In this document: piece by piece, positions 1 through 6,101 of the stretch
Layout: each line of letters begins with the position of its first letter
How positions within the stretch are numbered: position 1 is the stretch's first letter
NCBI GenBank assembly: GCA_913020095.1
Contig: CAJWAH010000085.1
Location: 1-6,244 of the forward strand
From: an uncultured Synechococcus sp.
GTDB lineage: Bacteria > Cyanobacteriota > Cyanobacteriia > PCC-6307 > Cyanobiaceae
Direction of reading: 5' to 3'
DNA: 6,244 bases
Notes under the pieces: model-generated
Told to the model about the DNA's origin: nothing
The model's input: the letters and a program-made list of their open reading frames with translations, nothing else
Database searches by the model: none
Translations under genes and position numbers: made by a program

Positions 1-756
1 GGCACTGCCGTCCACCACCATCATCAGCCGCTCAGGGGTGGCCGGGAAGATCGTGACGGGCTCGCTATCGCTGAACACCAGCGCCCGGGAGGCCAGCGAG
101 TGGGGCGCAATCGGGGTGAGCTGCAGCACCGGGCAATCGGGCGTGATCACCGGGCCGCCAGCGCTGAGGGCATAGGCCGTCGATCCCGTGGGCGTCGAGA
201 GGATCACCCCATCAGCGGAGATATCGACCGGCGCATGGCGACCGATGGCGATCTCGAAATGGCACATGCTCGTGAGCGGTTCGCGGTGCAGTGCCATCTC
301 GTTGAGGCAGAGCACCTCCCAGCGCCGCTGGTCGCCGCGCAGCACGCTCACCACAACCAGGTTGCGTTCTTCAACGGTCCACTCGCGGCTGATCAGCTGC
401 TCGAGGGCCTCTTCCAGGTGGCTCACATAGGTTTCAGCCAGAAAGCCCAAATGGCCGGTGTTGATCGTGAGCATCGGCACGCCCACGGGCGCCGTTTGCC
501 GCGCTGCTGAGAGCACCGTGCCATCACCGCCCAGCACGATCGCCACATCCATCGCTGAGGTGAAGCCGGGTGGCACGCAGGCCGCATAGCCGAGCAGCCG
601 CAAGCTTTGATCGGGGTTGGCAAAACCCACCATTCCGCCAGAGCTGCTGGCGCGCACCACATCCCAACCCGCCTCGGTGAGGCGTGCTTCGATCCGGTCG
701 GCCGTTTCAATGGCCAGATCCTTGCCGTCGTTAACGATCAGTCCGGCACAGGGCAC
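1..756 (-). CDS. nadK: NAD kinase, C-terminus cut by the left window edge
   Basis: ATP-dependent phosphorylation of NAD to NADP in the cytoplasm, supplying the NADP pool used by photosynthetic electron transport and biosynthesis. The visible 252 codons are open with no stop; the family is about 300 residues, so roughly 50 are missing. Motifs seen: GGDGT at residues 76-80 (ATP/NAD-binding, with the catalytic Asp78), NTGHLGFL at 99-106, the NE pair at 152-153, and the TPTGSTAY loop at 188-195. The start is a GTG at 754-756: an in-frame stop lies just upstream (760-762) and the next residues ([11 protein letters not shown]) align with the usual N-terminus of this family. No clear Shine-Dalgarno precedes it. 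It lies 59 bp downstream of the ABC1 kinase gene on the same strand. Cyanobacteria often carry two NAD kinase paralogues; I cannot say which this is. Family assignment is very secure. Confidence 0.95.
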   Translation of the reverse strand, partial: MPCAGLIVNDGKDLAIETADRIEARLTEAGWDVVRASSSGGMVGFANPDQSLRLLGYAACVPPGFTSAMDVAIVLGGDGTVLSAARQTAPVGVPMLTINTGHLGFLAETYVSHLEEALEQLISREWTVEERNLVVVSVLRGDQRRWEVLCLNEMALHREPLTSMCHFEIAIGRHAPVDISADGVILSTPTGSTAYALSAGGPVITPDCPVLQLTPIAPHSLASRALVFSDSEPVTIFPATPERLMMVVDGSA

Positions 757-780
757 CGGTCACGAGCAAGTGGGTGCCTG

Positions 781-808
781 AGTTTAGGCGGGCTTTCTCA
801 GTTCCCAA
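781..808 (-). promoter_or_regulatory. Weak candidate promoter ahead of nadK
   Basis: On the minus strand TTGGGA (803-808) and TAAACT (781-786) are separated by 16 bp. Each matches 4 of 6 consensus sigma-70 bases. This would start RNA about 18 nt before the GTG of nadK, letting it be transcribed apart from the upstream kinase gene. Matches of this quality can arise by chance. Confidence 0.25.
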
Positions 809-815
809 GACTTCG

Positions 816-2471
816 TTAAGTGCGTCCGCTGCGGCCGGAGCGCAGCAGCGAAACGATCAGCCAGAGGCCAAACAGGGTGGCGCTGATGAAAAGGCCTTCA
901 CTCACGGTGCGCAGCAGCTCCTGCTGGGCCAAGGAGGCCATCAAGGTGGCGCTGAGCAGCAGTGAGGCCACCAGGATCGCCAGCGACACCCTTTGCGAGA
1001 GCCGCTCAAGGCTGGTGCGCAGGGCTTCAAGGCCTTCGAGTTGCAGCGAGAACACCAGCTCATCGCTGCTGAAGCGGCGCAGCAGCTGGCTGAGTTGGCG
1101 CGGGGCATCGATGCTGAAGCTGCGCAGATCCAGCCCGAACTGCATCATCCGCTCTTTGGGCAGCAGCATCGAATCGCTGAGCAGCTGCCCCACCAGCGGC
1201 TGCATTTCGGCGGTGAAGCTGAAGTTGGGGTTGAGCGATCCCCCCACGCCTTCAAGGTTGGTGACCGACTTCACAAACAGGCCGATGGTGCCCGGCACCC
1301 TGAGCCCCACCTTGTTGGCCAGCTGCAGCAGCTCGGCCAGGAAGATGGCGAAATTGAGCTCCTGCAGCGGTTTGGAGAAGCTGCTGGCGATCAGTTGTTG
1401 CAGCTGACTTTGCAGCTGCCGCCGGTCCACCTTCACCCCCGCTGGCGGCGGGGCCAATTGCACCAACAGGTCGGTGGCGCGGGCCCCGTCTTGGTTGATC
1501 AGGGCCAGCACCAGATCAAGCAGCGTGGTGCGGCTGCGGGGATCAAACATCCCCACCATCCCCTCATCGAGCAGGGTGATGACGCCATCGCCATCCACCT
1601 TGAGGTTGCCGGGGTGGGGATCGGCGTGGAAGAAGCCTTCCACGAAGTACTGCTCCACAAACGCCCCCAGCAGCGCCTTGGTGGCCGCATCGATGGTGGA
1701 GCCGTGCTGGGTGAGGGCTGCTTTGGCCTCCTCGCCAAGGATGTTGTGCCCATCAATCCACTCGAGCACCAGCACCCGCTGGCTGGAGAGGGCCGGCACC
1801 ACGTTGGGCACCTTGAGGCTGCCGTTGGGCACAAACTTCGAGCGCCCCAAGATCCCTTGCAACTTCATGGTGTTGCCGGCTTCCACGCGGAAATCCAGCT
1901 CGCGGCCAATCGCCTGCAGCACCTGATCCGCCAGGCCTTCGAGGTCGTAGCTGGCGCCTAAGGCGGTGGCTGAGGCCAAGCTGGCGATCTTGCGCAGCAA
2001 GCGGCCGTCTTCTTGGACCAGCTGCTCGATGCCGGGCCGCAGCACCTTCACCGCCACCGGGGTGTTGTCGTGAAGGTTGGCCCGATACACCTGGCCGATG
2101 CTGCCGGCGGCGATCGGTTCGCGCTCAAAGTGGCCAAAGGCTTGATCCACCCCTTGGCCCAGCGCTTCGCGCATCAACGGCTCGATCTGCTCCCAGGGCT
2201 CCACCGGCACATCGGCCTGCAGGCTGCTGAGGGCATCGATGTAGTCCTTGGCCAGCAGATCCGGGCGGGTGCTCAGCAGCTGGCCAAGCTTCACGTAGAC
2301 CGGGCCCAGCTCGATCAGGATCTGGCAGAGCACCTGCGGCTGGGGCAGGCGCGTTTCAGCGGCATCGCCTCGGTTGAGGAGCTGTGAAAGAAAGGACCAC
2401 TCATAACGGGTGACAACCCGCGCGATCTCCAGCGCGCGCGCGGAGCCATCGAACACCGAGAGCACGGACAT
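816..2471 (-). CDS. ABC1/UbiB (AarF) family atypical protein kinase-like, membrane-anchored
   Basis: A 551-residue member of the ABC1/UbiB/ADCK family of atypical kinases, which act in ubiquinone synthesis in proteobacteria and in plastoquinone/tocopherol homeostasis in chloroplasts. The substrate here is unknown; cyanobacteria lack ubiquinone, so a role in plastoquinone or prenyl-lipid metabolism is inference. Family motifs in order: KLGQ at 61-64 (KxGQ motif), Ala-rich loop AAGSIGQVYR at 121-130, VAVKV with Lys142, ELD at 191-193 (ExD motif), catalytic loop HADPHPGNL at 282-290, and LLDEG around 300-304 in place of the DFG motif. Two hydrophobic helices near the C-terminus (about 496-515 and 526-543) suggest a membrane anchor, as in many family members. 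ATG at 2469-2471 is the first good start after an in-frame stop. It sits 54 bp after pheS and 59 bp before nadK, all co-directional. Confidence 0.93.
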   Translation of the reverse strand: MSVLSVFDGSARALEIARVVTRYEWSFLSQLLNRGDAAETRLPQPQVLCQILIELGPVYVKLGQLLSTRPDLLAKDYIDALSSLQADVPVEPWEQIEPLMREALGQGVDQAFGHFEREPIAAGSIGQVYRANLHDNTPVAVKVLRPGIEQLVQEDGRLLRKIASLASATALGASYDLEGLADQVLQAIGRELDFRVEAGNTMKLQGILGRSKFVPNGSLKVPNVVPALSSQRVLVLEWIDGHNILGEEAKAALTQHGSTIDAATKALLGAFVEQYFVEGFFHADPHPGNLKVDGDGVITLLDEGMVGMFDPRSRTTLLDLVLALINQDGARATDLLVQLAPPPAGVKVDRRQLQSQLQQLIASSFSKPLQELNFAIFLAELLQLANKVGLRVPGTIGLFVKSVTNLEGVGGSLNPNFSFTAEMQPLVGQLLSDSMLLPKERMMQFGLDLRSFSIDAPRQLSQLLRRFSSDELVFSLQLEGLEALRTSLERLSQRVSLAILVASLLLSATLMASLAQQELLRTVSEGLFISATLFGLWLIVSLLRSGRSGRT

Positions 2472-2473
2472 GG

Positions 2474-2498
2474 CCGGCTGCCAAAGGCCTCTAGCCGG
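2474..2498 (-). repeat. Short inverted repeat just upstream of the ABC1 kinase start
   Basis: CCGGCT (2474-2479) and AGCCGG (2493-2498) form a perfect 6-bp inverted repeat with a 13-nt loop, 2 bp upstream of the kinase ATG. In the pheS-kinase mRNA it could fold near the start codon. It has no T-run, so it does not read as a terminator. A 6-bp GC-rich stem may be chance. Confidence 0.25.
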
Positions 2499-2525
2499 AA
2501 CCTAAGCAGCCTCAGCCCGCTTGAC

Positions 2526-3533
2526 TCAGAACTGTTCGAGAAAACGCAGATCGCTGGTGAACAGGCGGCGAATGTCGTCGATGCCGTGGCGCACCATGCA
2601 GAAGCGCTCAACGCCGAGGCCCGCGGCAAAGCCGCTCCAGCGTTCGGGGTCGAGCCCCATGCCCTCCAGCACGGCGGGGTCGACCATGCCGCAGCCCATC
2701 ACCTCGAGCCAGCGGCCGCGCCACTGCACATCCACCTCGGCGCTGGGTTCGGTGAAGGGGAAGTAGCTGGCCCGGAAGCGCACCGGCAGATCACCAAAGA
2801 AGGCCTTGAGGAAGTGGCTCACTGTGCCGCGCAGGTGGCTGAAATCGAGCCCTTCATCAATGGCCAACACCTCCACCTGGTGGAACACCGGTGAGTGGGT
2901 GGCATCGACGGCATCACGCCGGTAGACGCGGCCGGGGGCGATCACCCGCACCGGTGGAGGGTTGGATTCGAGATGGCGAATCTGCACCGGTGAGGTGTGG
3001 GTGCGCAGTAGGCGATCACCCGGCAGGTAGAAGGTGTCCTGCATGTCCCGGGCGGGATGCTCCTCGGGGATGTTGAGGGCCGAGAAGTTGTAGTAGTCGC
3101 TCTCGATGTCGGGGCCTTCCACCACCCGGTAGCCGAGGCCGCAGAAGATGTCGACGATCGAGTCGGTGGTGCTCAGCAGCGGATGGCGATGGCCGGCGGG
3201 TGTGTACACCGGCGGCAGGGTGACATCAATGGTTTCGCTGGCGATGCGGGCTTCCAGCGCCGCTTCTTTGAGGGCGCTTTGGCGCTCCTGCAGCAGCGAT
3301 TGCACCTGGGTTTTCAGCACATTGGCCCGCTGGCCCACCACCGGGCGCTGATCACCGGGCAGCTTGCCCATGGCGCCCAGTACGCCGGAGAGCTTGCCTT
3401 TTTTGCCTAAAAGATCGATTCGCAGCTGCTCGAGGGCCGCGGCATCGGGTGCTTCAGCAATCGCCGCAGCGGCCTCCGCCTCCAGGGCCTCCAACGCGCT
3501 GGTGATCTCCTCCAGGGTGGGAGCGCTGCTCAA
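2526..3533 (-). CDS. pheS: Phenylalanyl-tRNA synthetase alpha subunit, TTG start
   Basis: Catalytic subunit of the alpha2-beta2 class II enzyme that charges tRNA-Phe; cytoplasmic. With a TTG start at 3531-3533 the protein is 335 residues, the length I expect for picocyanobacterial PheS. The N-terminal helical tRNA-binding arm covers about 1-100 (Ala/Glu/Leu-rich, with [18 protein letters not shown] at 41-58). The class II core follows: motif 1 region around 117-163, THTSPVQ at 178-184, motif 2 around 196-221 ([12 protein letters not shown]), the Phe-pocket strand [10 protein letters not shown] at 258-267, and motif 3 at 301-312 ([12 protein letters not shown]). The reading frame stays open upstream to 3677, but has no ATG or GTG close by, and extension would run antisense into surE. 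The TTG gives an N-terminus ([19 protein letters not shown]) matching the family. The partner gene pheT is not in the window, normal for cyanobacteria, where the two are usually unlinked. Confidence 0.96.
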   Translation of the reverse strand: MSSAPTLEEITSALEALEAEAAAAIAEAPDAAALEQLRIDLLGKKGKLSGVLGAMGKLPGDQRPVVGQRANVLKTQVQSLLQERQSALKEAALEARIASETIDVTLPPVYTPAGHRHPLLSTTDSIVDIFCGLGYRVVEGPDIESDYYNFSALNIPEEHPARDMQDTFYLPGDRLLRTHTSPVQIRHLESNPPPVRVIAPGRVYRRDAVDATHSPVFHQVEVLAIDEGLDFSHLRGTVSHFLKAFFGDLPVRFRASYFPFTEPSAEVDVQWRGRWLEVMGCGMVDPAVLEGMGLDPERWSGFAAGLGVERFCMVRHGIDDIRRLFTSDLRFLEQF

Positions 3534-3559
3534 GGGAGTCGGCCTAACGTGCGTGGGGC

Positions 3560-3590
3560 AGTATCGCCTTTCGATGGCTTCCCCCCTCAA
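3560..3590 (-). promoter_or_regulatory. Weak candidate promoter for pheS, overlapping the start of surE
   Basis: On the minus strand TTGAGG (3585-3590) and GATACT (3560-3565) match sigma-70 -35 and -10 boxes at 4 of 6 positions each, with a slightly long 19-bp spacer. Transcription would begin about 20 nt before the TTG of pheS. The -35 box would lie inside the first codons of surE, consistent with the 40-bp divergent gap being too small for two separate promoters. Pattern match only. Confidence 0.28.
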
Positions 3591-4401
3591 GATCCTGATC
3601 AGCAATGACGACGGGGTCTTTGCCGAAGGCATCAAAGCGCTGGCCCATGAAGCCGCCCGCCGGGGCCACAGCGTCACGGTGGTGTGCCCCGATCAAGAGC
3701 GCTCCGCCACCGGCCACGGGCTGACCCTGCAAAGCCCGATTCGCGCCGAGCATGCCGATGGCCTGTTTGCCGATGGCATCCGGGCGTGGGCCTGCAGCGG
3801 CACGCCATCGGATTGCGTCAAGTTGGCCCTGGGCAAGCTGCTGGAGACCCCGCCGGATCTGGTGCTCAGCGGCATCAACCATGGCCCGAATCTGGGCTCC
3901 GATGTGATCTATTCCGGCACCGTGGCGGCCGCCATGGAGGGCACCTTGGAGGGGCTGCCGGCGTTGGCGGTGAGCAGCGCTTGTTTTGATTGGCGCCAGT
4001 TCGATGGGGCCGCGGTTCAGGCCATGGATGTGGCCGAAAGCGCCCTCGCTGGCGGCTGGCCGGAGGGGCTGCTGCTCAACCTCAACGTGCCGGCGGTGCC
4101 GCCTGATCGCATTGGCCCGGTGCGCTGGTGCCGCCCGGGGGTGCGCCGCTATGTGGATCAATTTGATCAGCGTTTTGATCCGCGCGGGCGCAGCTACTAC
4201 TGGCTGGCCGGAGAGGTGGTGAACGACTTTGAGGCCGCTGGCACAGGGCCCAAGGACTGGCCCACCGATGTGGCCCAGGTGCAAGGCGGCGGGGTGGCGC
4301 TGACGCCGCTGCAGCCCGAACTGTTCTGGCGTGGGGCGCTGCCGCCTTTGCCGATTGCTGGGGTTAGCGCCGCGCCAGACGCTGCAGCAGCCAGAGGCTG
4401 A
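3574..4401 (+). CDS. surE: 5'/3'-nucleotidase (survival protein SurE)
   Basis: Metal-dependent phosphatase that removes phosphate from nucleoside 5'- and 3'-monophosphates; family members also act on polyphosphate. Cytoplasmic. The protein is 275 residues. Seen: the N-terminal metal site ISNDDG (Asp12, Asp13), the [13 protein letters not shown] loop at 39-51 with ligand Ser44, SGINHGPN at 99-106 with ligand Asn102, and [11 protein letters not shown] at 114-124. All expected metal ligands are present. ATG at 3574 places ILISNDDG where SurE proteins normally begin; the open frame extends back to 3364 but that part is antisense to pheS. The conserved fold ends near LQPELFWRG (246-254); the Ala-rich tail after about residue 263 is encoded where the gene overlaps the convergent DUF3611 gene by 38 bp. 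It starts 40 bp from the divergent pheS. Confidence 0.96.
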   Translation: MASPLKILISNDDGVFAEGIKALAHEAARRGHSVTVVCPDQERSATGHGLTLQSPIRAEHADGLFADGIRAWACSGTPSDCVKLALGKLLETPPDLVLSGINHGPNLGSDVIYSGTVAAAMEGTLEGLPALAVSSACFDWRQFDGAAVQAMDVAESALAGGWPEGLLLNLNVPAVPPDRIGPVRWCRPGVRRYVDQFDQRFDPRGRSYYWLAGEVVNDFEAAGTGPKDWPTDVAQVQGGGVALTPLQPELFWRGALPPLPIAGVSAAPDAAAARG

Positions 4402-4918
4402 CCCACAGGCCAATCAAATGGCCGGTGAGCGCTTGGGTGTTGGCCATCACCGAGAACATTTCCAGCGACGTGATGGCGTTGTTGCCAACGCTGGTGCCGG
4501 TCAGGCCAGGCTGCTGAATCGAGGCCTGGAAGGTGAGGCTGCCGGAGAGGGCTTGATAGCCAATCGCCGCAAAGGTGATGCCCACCAAGCTGGCCAGCAG
4601 ATGGCGCTTCACCTGGGCGCGGGTTTCGGCTTTTGAGGGGATTGAGCTGCTGCCGCTGGCCAGGGAACGGCTGATGCGCACCAGGCCCCAGTCCTGCCAG
4701 ACGCCCCAGGCCAGGATCAATAGCGCCAGGGTGGTGAGCGAGAGGCCTGGGCCCAGGCCGATGGCCTTGTCGCGGTTGCTGACCAGTTCACTGCCAATGC
4801 TGTTGAAGGCCAGCACGCCAGCGCTCACCAGCGCCAGGGTGAGCTGACTCCAAAACGCTCCCCAGCCGACTACGCGGAAGGCTGAAGCGATGCGTTGCAG
4901 CTCAAGACGGTCGGCCAT
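4364..4918 (-). CDS. DUF3611 family four-helix membrane protein (PIC1/TIC21-related)
   Basis: A 184-residue integral membrane protein. Four hydrophobic stretches are visible: about 22-41, 58-80, 105-125 and 164-181, with a basic loop between the second and third (RISRSLASG at 81-89 and KRHLLAS from 104). Length, the N-terminal [18 protein letters not shown] (9-26), the spacing of helices and the [20 protein letters not shown] region (136-155) fit the cyanobacterial DUF3611 family. That family includes the plant chloroplast inner-envelope protein PIC1/TIC21, which has been proposed both as an iron permease and as a protein-import component. A transport role here is therefore inference from the family. 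The ATG at 4916-4918 is 36 bp from the divergent ribF. A GGAGG lies 15 nt upstream of the ATG, farther than usual. Its 3' end overlaps surE on the opposite strand. Family call is from recalled sequence features, not a search. Confidence 0.78.
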   Translation of the reverse strand: MADRLELQRIASAFRVVGWGAFWSQLTLALVSAGVLAFNSIGSELVSNRDKAIGLGPGLSLTTLALLILAWGVWQDWGLVRISRSLASGSSSIPSKAETRAQVKRHLLASLVGITFAAIGYQALSGSLTFQASIQQPGLTGTSVGNNAITSLEMFSVMANTQALTGHLIGLWVSLWLLQRLARR

Positions 4919-4949
4919 GGCCTTGTGTCACCGCCTCCAAGGTGCCATG
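4916..4949. repeat. Imperfect inverted repeat between the DUF3611 and ribF starts
   Basis: CATGGCCTTG (4916-4925) pairs with CAAGGTGCCATG (4938-4949), apart from a 2-nt bulge, around a 12-nt spacer. The left arm contains the complement of the DUF3611 start codon, and the right arm ends 5 bp before the ribF ATG. Read on the minus strand, GGAGG straddles the left stem-loop boundary. It could be an operator for the divergent pair or a hairpin over the DUF3611 start; either role is inference. Confidence 0.4.
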
Positions 4950-4954
4950 GGAGC

Positions 4955-5920
4955 ATGGCTCTGGCACGGCCTTGGGCCTTGATTGCGCTCCTTTCTCCTG
5001 AGCAAGCCTGCAGGCCAACCGCGTTAGCGCTCGGCAGTTTTGATGGCGTCCATGCCGGGCACCGCCATGTGATCGCGCACGCCGTGGCCATGGCGGCCGG
5101 TTCGCCGGCTCTGGTGCCCACGGTGCTTTCCTTCTGGCCCCACCCGCGTGAGGTGCTGGCCGGTGAGCCGCGCCTGCGGCTGGATCTGCCCAACGAAAAG
5201 CTCAGCGTGCTGGGGCCGTTGGGCATCGAGCAGTTGGTGCTGGTGCCATTTGATTTGCAGCTGGCCGCCTTGAGCCCGGAGCAGTTTGTGCAGCAGGTGC
5301 TGCGCGATCAGCTGCAGGCCGGGGCGGTGGTGATCGGTGAAAACTTCCGCTTTGGCAACCGCCGCAGCGGCGGTCCGGAGGACCTGCAGCGCTTGGGCGC
5401 TGCTTGCGGCATGGCGGTGGAGGTGCTGCCGCTGCTGGATGAAGGCGGCAGCCGCTACAGCAGCAGCCGCATCCGCCAGGCCTTAGCCGAGGCTGATCTG
5501 GTTGAGGCTGAGCGTTTGCTGCAGCGGCCCTATCGCTTCAGCGGCCAGGTGGTGCGCGGCCGCGGCTTGGGGCGCGGCTTGGGCTGGCCCACCGCCAATT
5601 TGCAAGTGGATGGCCGCAAATGCCTGCCCAAAGAGGGCGTCTATGCCGCCTGGGCATGGCGCGGCGACAGCCAGCAGGCGATGCCTGCGGTGATGAACCT
5701 GGGCCGCCAGCCCACCATCGATCCAGAGGCCCCCTCGGCGGTGGAGGTGCACCTGCTCGATGCCGAGGTGGATCTGGCCGGCGACAGCCTGCGGGTGCAG
5801 CCGCTGCAGTGGTTGCGGGGCCAGCAGGCCTTTGGCTCGCTTGATGAGCTCACCGGCCAAATCAGCCGCGATGCCGATCAGGCCAGGGCCCTACTGGCGG
5901 CCGCTCAGCTGCCGGGGTAG
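4955..5920 (+). CDS. ribF: Bifunctional riboflavin kinase / FAD synthetase
   Basis: Phosphorylates riboflavin to FMN and adenylates FMN to FAD in the cytoplasm. With the ATG at 4955 the protein is 321 residues, normal for bacterial RibF. The N-terminal FMN adenylyltransferase domain (about 20-185) shows GSFDGVHAGHRHVI at 28-40 with the nucleotidyltransferase HxGH signature (His33, His36), SFWPHPREVL at 59-68, GENFRFGNRRSG at 128-139 and SSSRIRQAL at 169-177. The C-terminal riboflavin kinase domain (about 190-315) shows GRGLGRGLGWPTANL at 202-216 and VEVHLL at 263-268, whose Glu264 aligns with the catalytic glutamate. The frame is open back to 4895, but that extension is antisense to DUF3611; a TTG at 4979 is another possible start. 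The 3' end overlaps the small minus-strand gene by 16 bp. No FMN riboswitch fits in the 36-bp leader. Confidence 0.96.
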   Translation: MALARPWALIALLSPEQACRPTALALGSFDGVHAGHRHVIAHAVAMAAGSPALVPTVLSFWPHPREVLAGEPRLRLDLPNEKLSVLGPLGIEQLVLVPFDLQLAALSPEQFVQQVLRDQLQAGAVVIGENFRFGNRRSGGPEDLQRLGAACGMAVEVLPLLDEGGSRYSSSRIRQALAEADLVEAERLLQRPYRFSGQVVRGRGLGRGLGWPTANLQVDGRKCLPKEGVYAAWAWRGDSQQAMPAVMNLGRQPTIDPEAPSAVEVHLLDAEVDLAGDSLRVQPLQWLRGQQAFGSLDELTGQISRDADQARALLAAAQLPG

Positions 5921-6057
5921 GCGTGGGTGAGGCCCCAAGCGATGAAGGCGCCGATTCCGCCCAGCAAGGCGGCACCCCAGATCAGGGTCAGCATCGGGCT
6001 GTCGGTGTTGCTGACCGGGGGCGCCGGCTTGGTTTCGTTGGCCACTGGGGTTGCCAT
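5905..6057 (-). CDS. Small single-helix membrane protein, 50 residues, function unknown
   Basis: An ATG at 6055-6057 opens a 50-codon frame ending in TGA at 5905-5907. The protein has a hydrophilic, Pro-rich N-terminus (residues 1-21, MATPVANETKPAPPV...), one hydrophobic helix at about 22-43 with glycine-rich packing (GAALLGGIG at 28-36) flanked by Trp27 and Trp41, and a short polar tail ending THAYPGS. This architecture suits a small thylakoid or plasma-membrane subunit, since cyanobacterial photosystem and NDH-1 complexes contain many such proteins, but I recognise no specific family. It fills the gap between ribF and thiE, overlapping the ribF stop by 16 bp tail to tail and lying 44 bp from the divergent thiE start. 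No strong ribosome-binding site is visible. Support comes from the coherent hydrophilic-helix-tail organisation and the gene-sized fit in the gap. A chance frame is possible. Confidence 0.68.
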   Translation of the reverse strand: MATPVANETKPAPPVSNTDSPMLTLIWGAALLGGIGAFIAWGLTHAYPGS

Positions 6058-6101
6058 AAGCCCGCTCAGGCTAAATAGAAGACAGCACTGGCCCCAGTGG
6101 C
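6041..6101. repeat. 10-bp perfect inverted repeat bridging the small gene and thiE starts
   Basis: GCCACTGGGG at 6041-6050 is the exact reverse complement of CCCCAGTGGC at 6092-6101, with 41 bp between them. The left arm lies in codons 3-6 of the small minus-strand gene and the right arm directly abuts the TTG of thiE. A nested short palindrome, CACTGG-CC-CCAGTG, occupies 6086-6099, so the CACTGG/CCAGTG half-site occurs three times in about 60 bp. This could be a regulator-binding site for the divergent pair; no known regulator motif is recognised. Confidence 0.5.
6051..6081 (+). promoter_or_regulatory. Weak candidate promoter for thiE in a small AT-rich island
   Basis: TTGCCA (6051-6056, 5 of 6 to the -35 consensus) is followed after 19 bp by TAGAAG (6076-6081, 4 of 6 to the -10). 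The stretch 6071-6080 is the only AT-rich patch in this gap. The spacer is long and the implied leader only about 10-15 nt, so support is slight. The same patch could equally serve the divergent small gene. Confidence 0.22.

Noticed and set aside
757..815. Terminator between the ABC1 kinase gene and nadK
   Set aside because: Only a 5-bp CTGAG/CTCAG pairing with a 14-nt loop and no following T-run on the minus strand.
993..1961. 322-codon open frame on the plus strand inside the ABC1 kinase gene
   Set aside because: Antisense shadow of a well-motifed kinase gene; its His/Gln/Ala-rich composition is what reversed Leu- and Gln-rich GC-heavy codons yield, and it shows no recognisable domain.
3397..3407. 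A-run (AAAAAAG on the minus strand) in pheS as a programmed frameshift site
   Set aside because: The zero-frame codons are AAA AAA GGC, not aligned as X XXY YYZ, and the downstream frame continues normally through all class II motifs.
3364..3573. Upstream extension of surE to a 345-residue protein
   Set aside because: The extra 70 codons are antisense to the pheS N-terminus; SurE proteins begin close to the ISNDDG motif, which fits the ATG at 3574.
3753..3777. Direct repeat TGCCGATGGC in surE
   Set aside because: Two in-frame copies 15 bp apart encode the ADG in HADGLFADG; a short coincidence or local codon duplication in coding sequence, not a separate element.
3544..4413. 289-codon open frame on the minus strand across surE
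   Set aside because: Covers almost exactly the surE gene in antisense, has His/Arg/Gln-rich low-information sequence and no domain; explained by high GC at third codon positions.
4895..4954. Upstream extension of ribF to 341 residues
   Set aside because: The added 20 residues overlap the DUF3611 start in antisense and do not resemble RibF N-termini; the ATG at 4955 fits the family better.
5921..6101. Thiamine-pyrophosphate riboswitch ahead of thiE
   Set aside because: No CTGAGA-type core or the other conserved thi-box segments were found on the plus strand, and the non-coding gap is only 44 bp.
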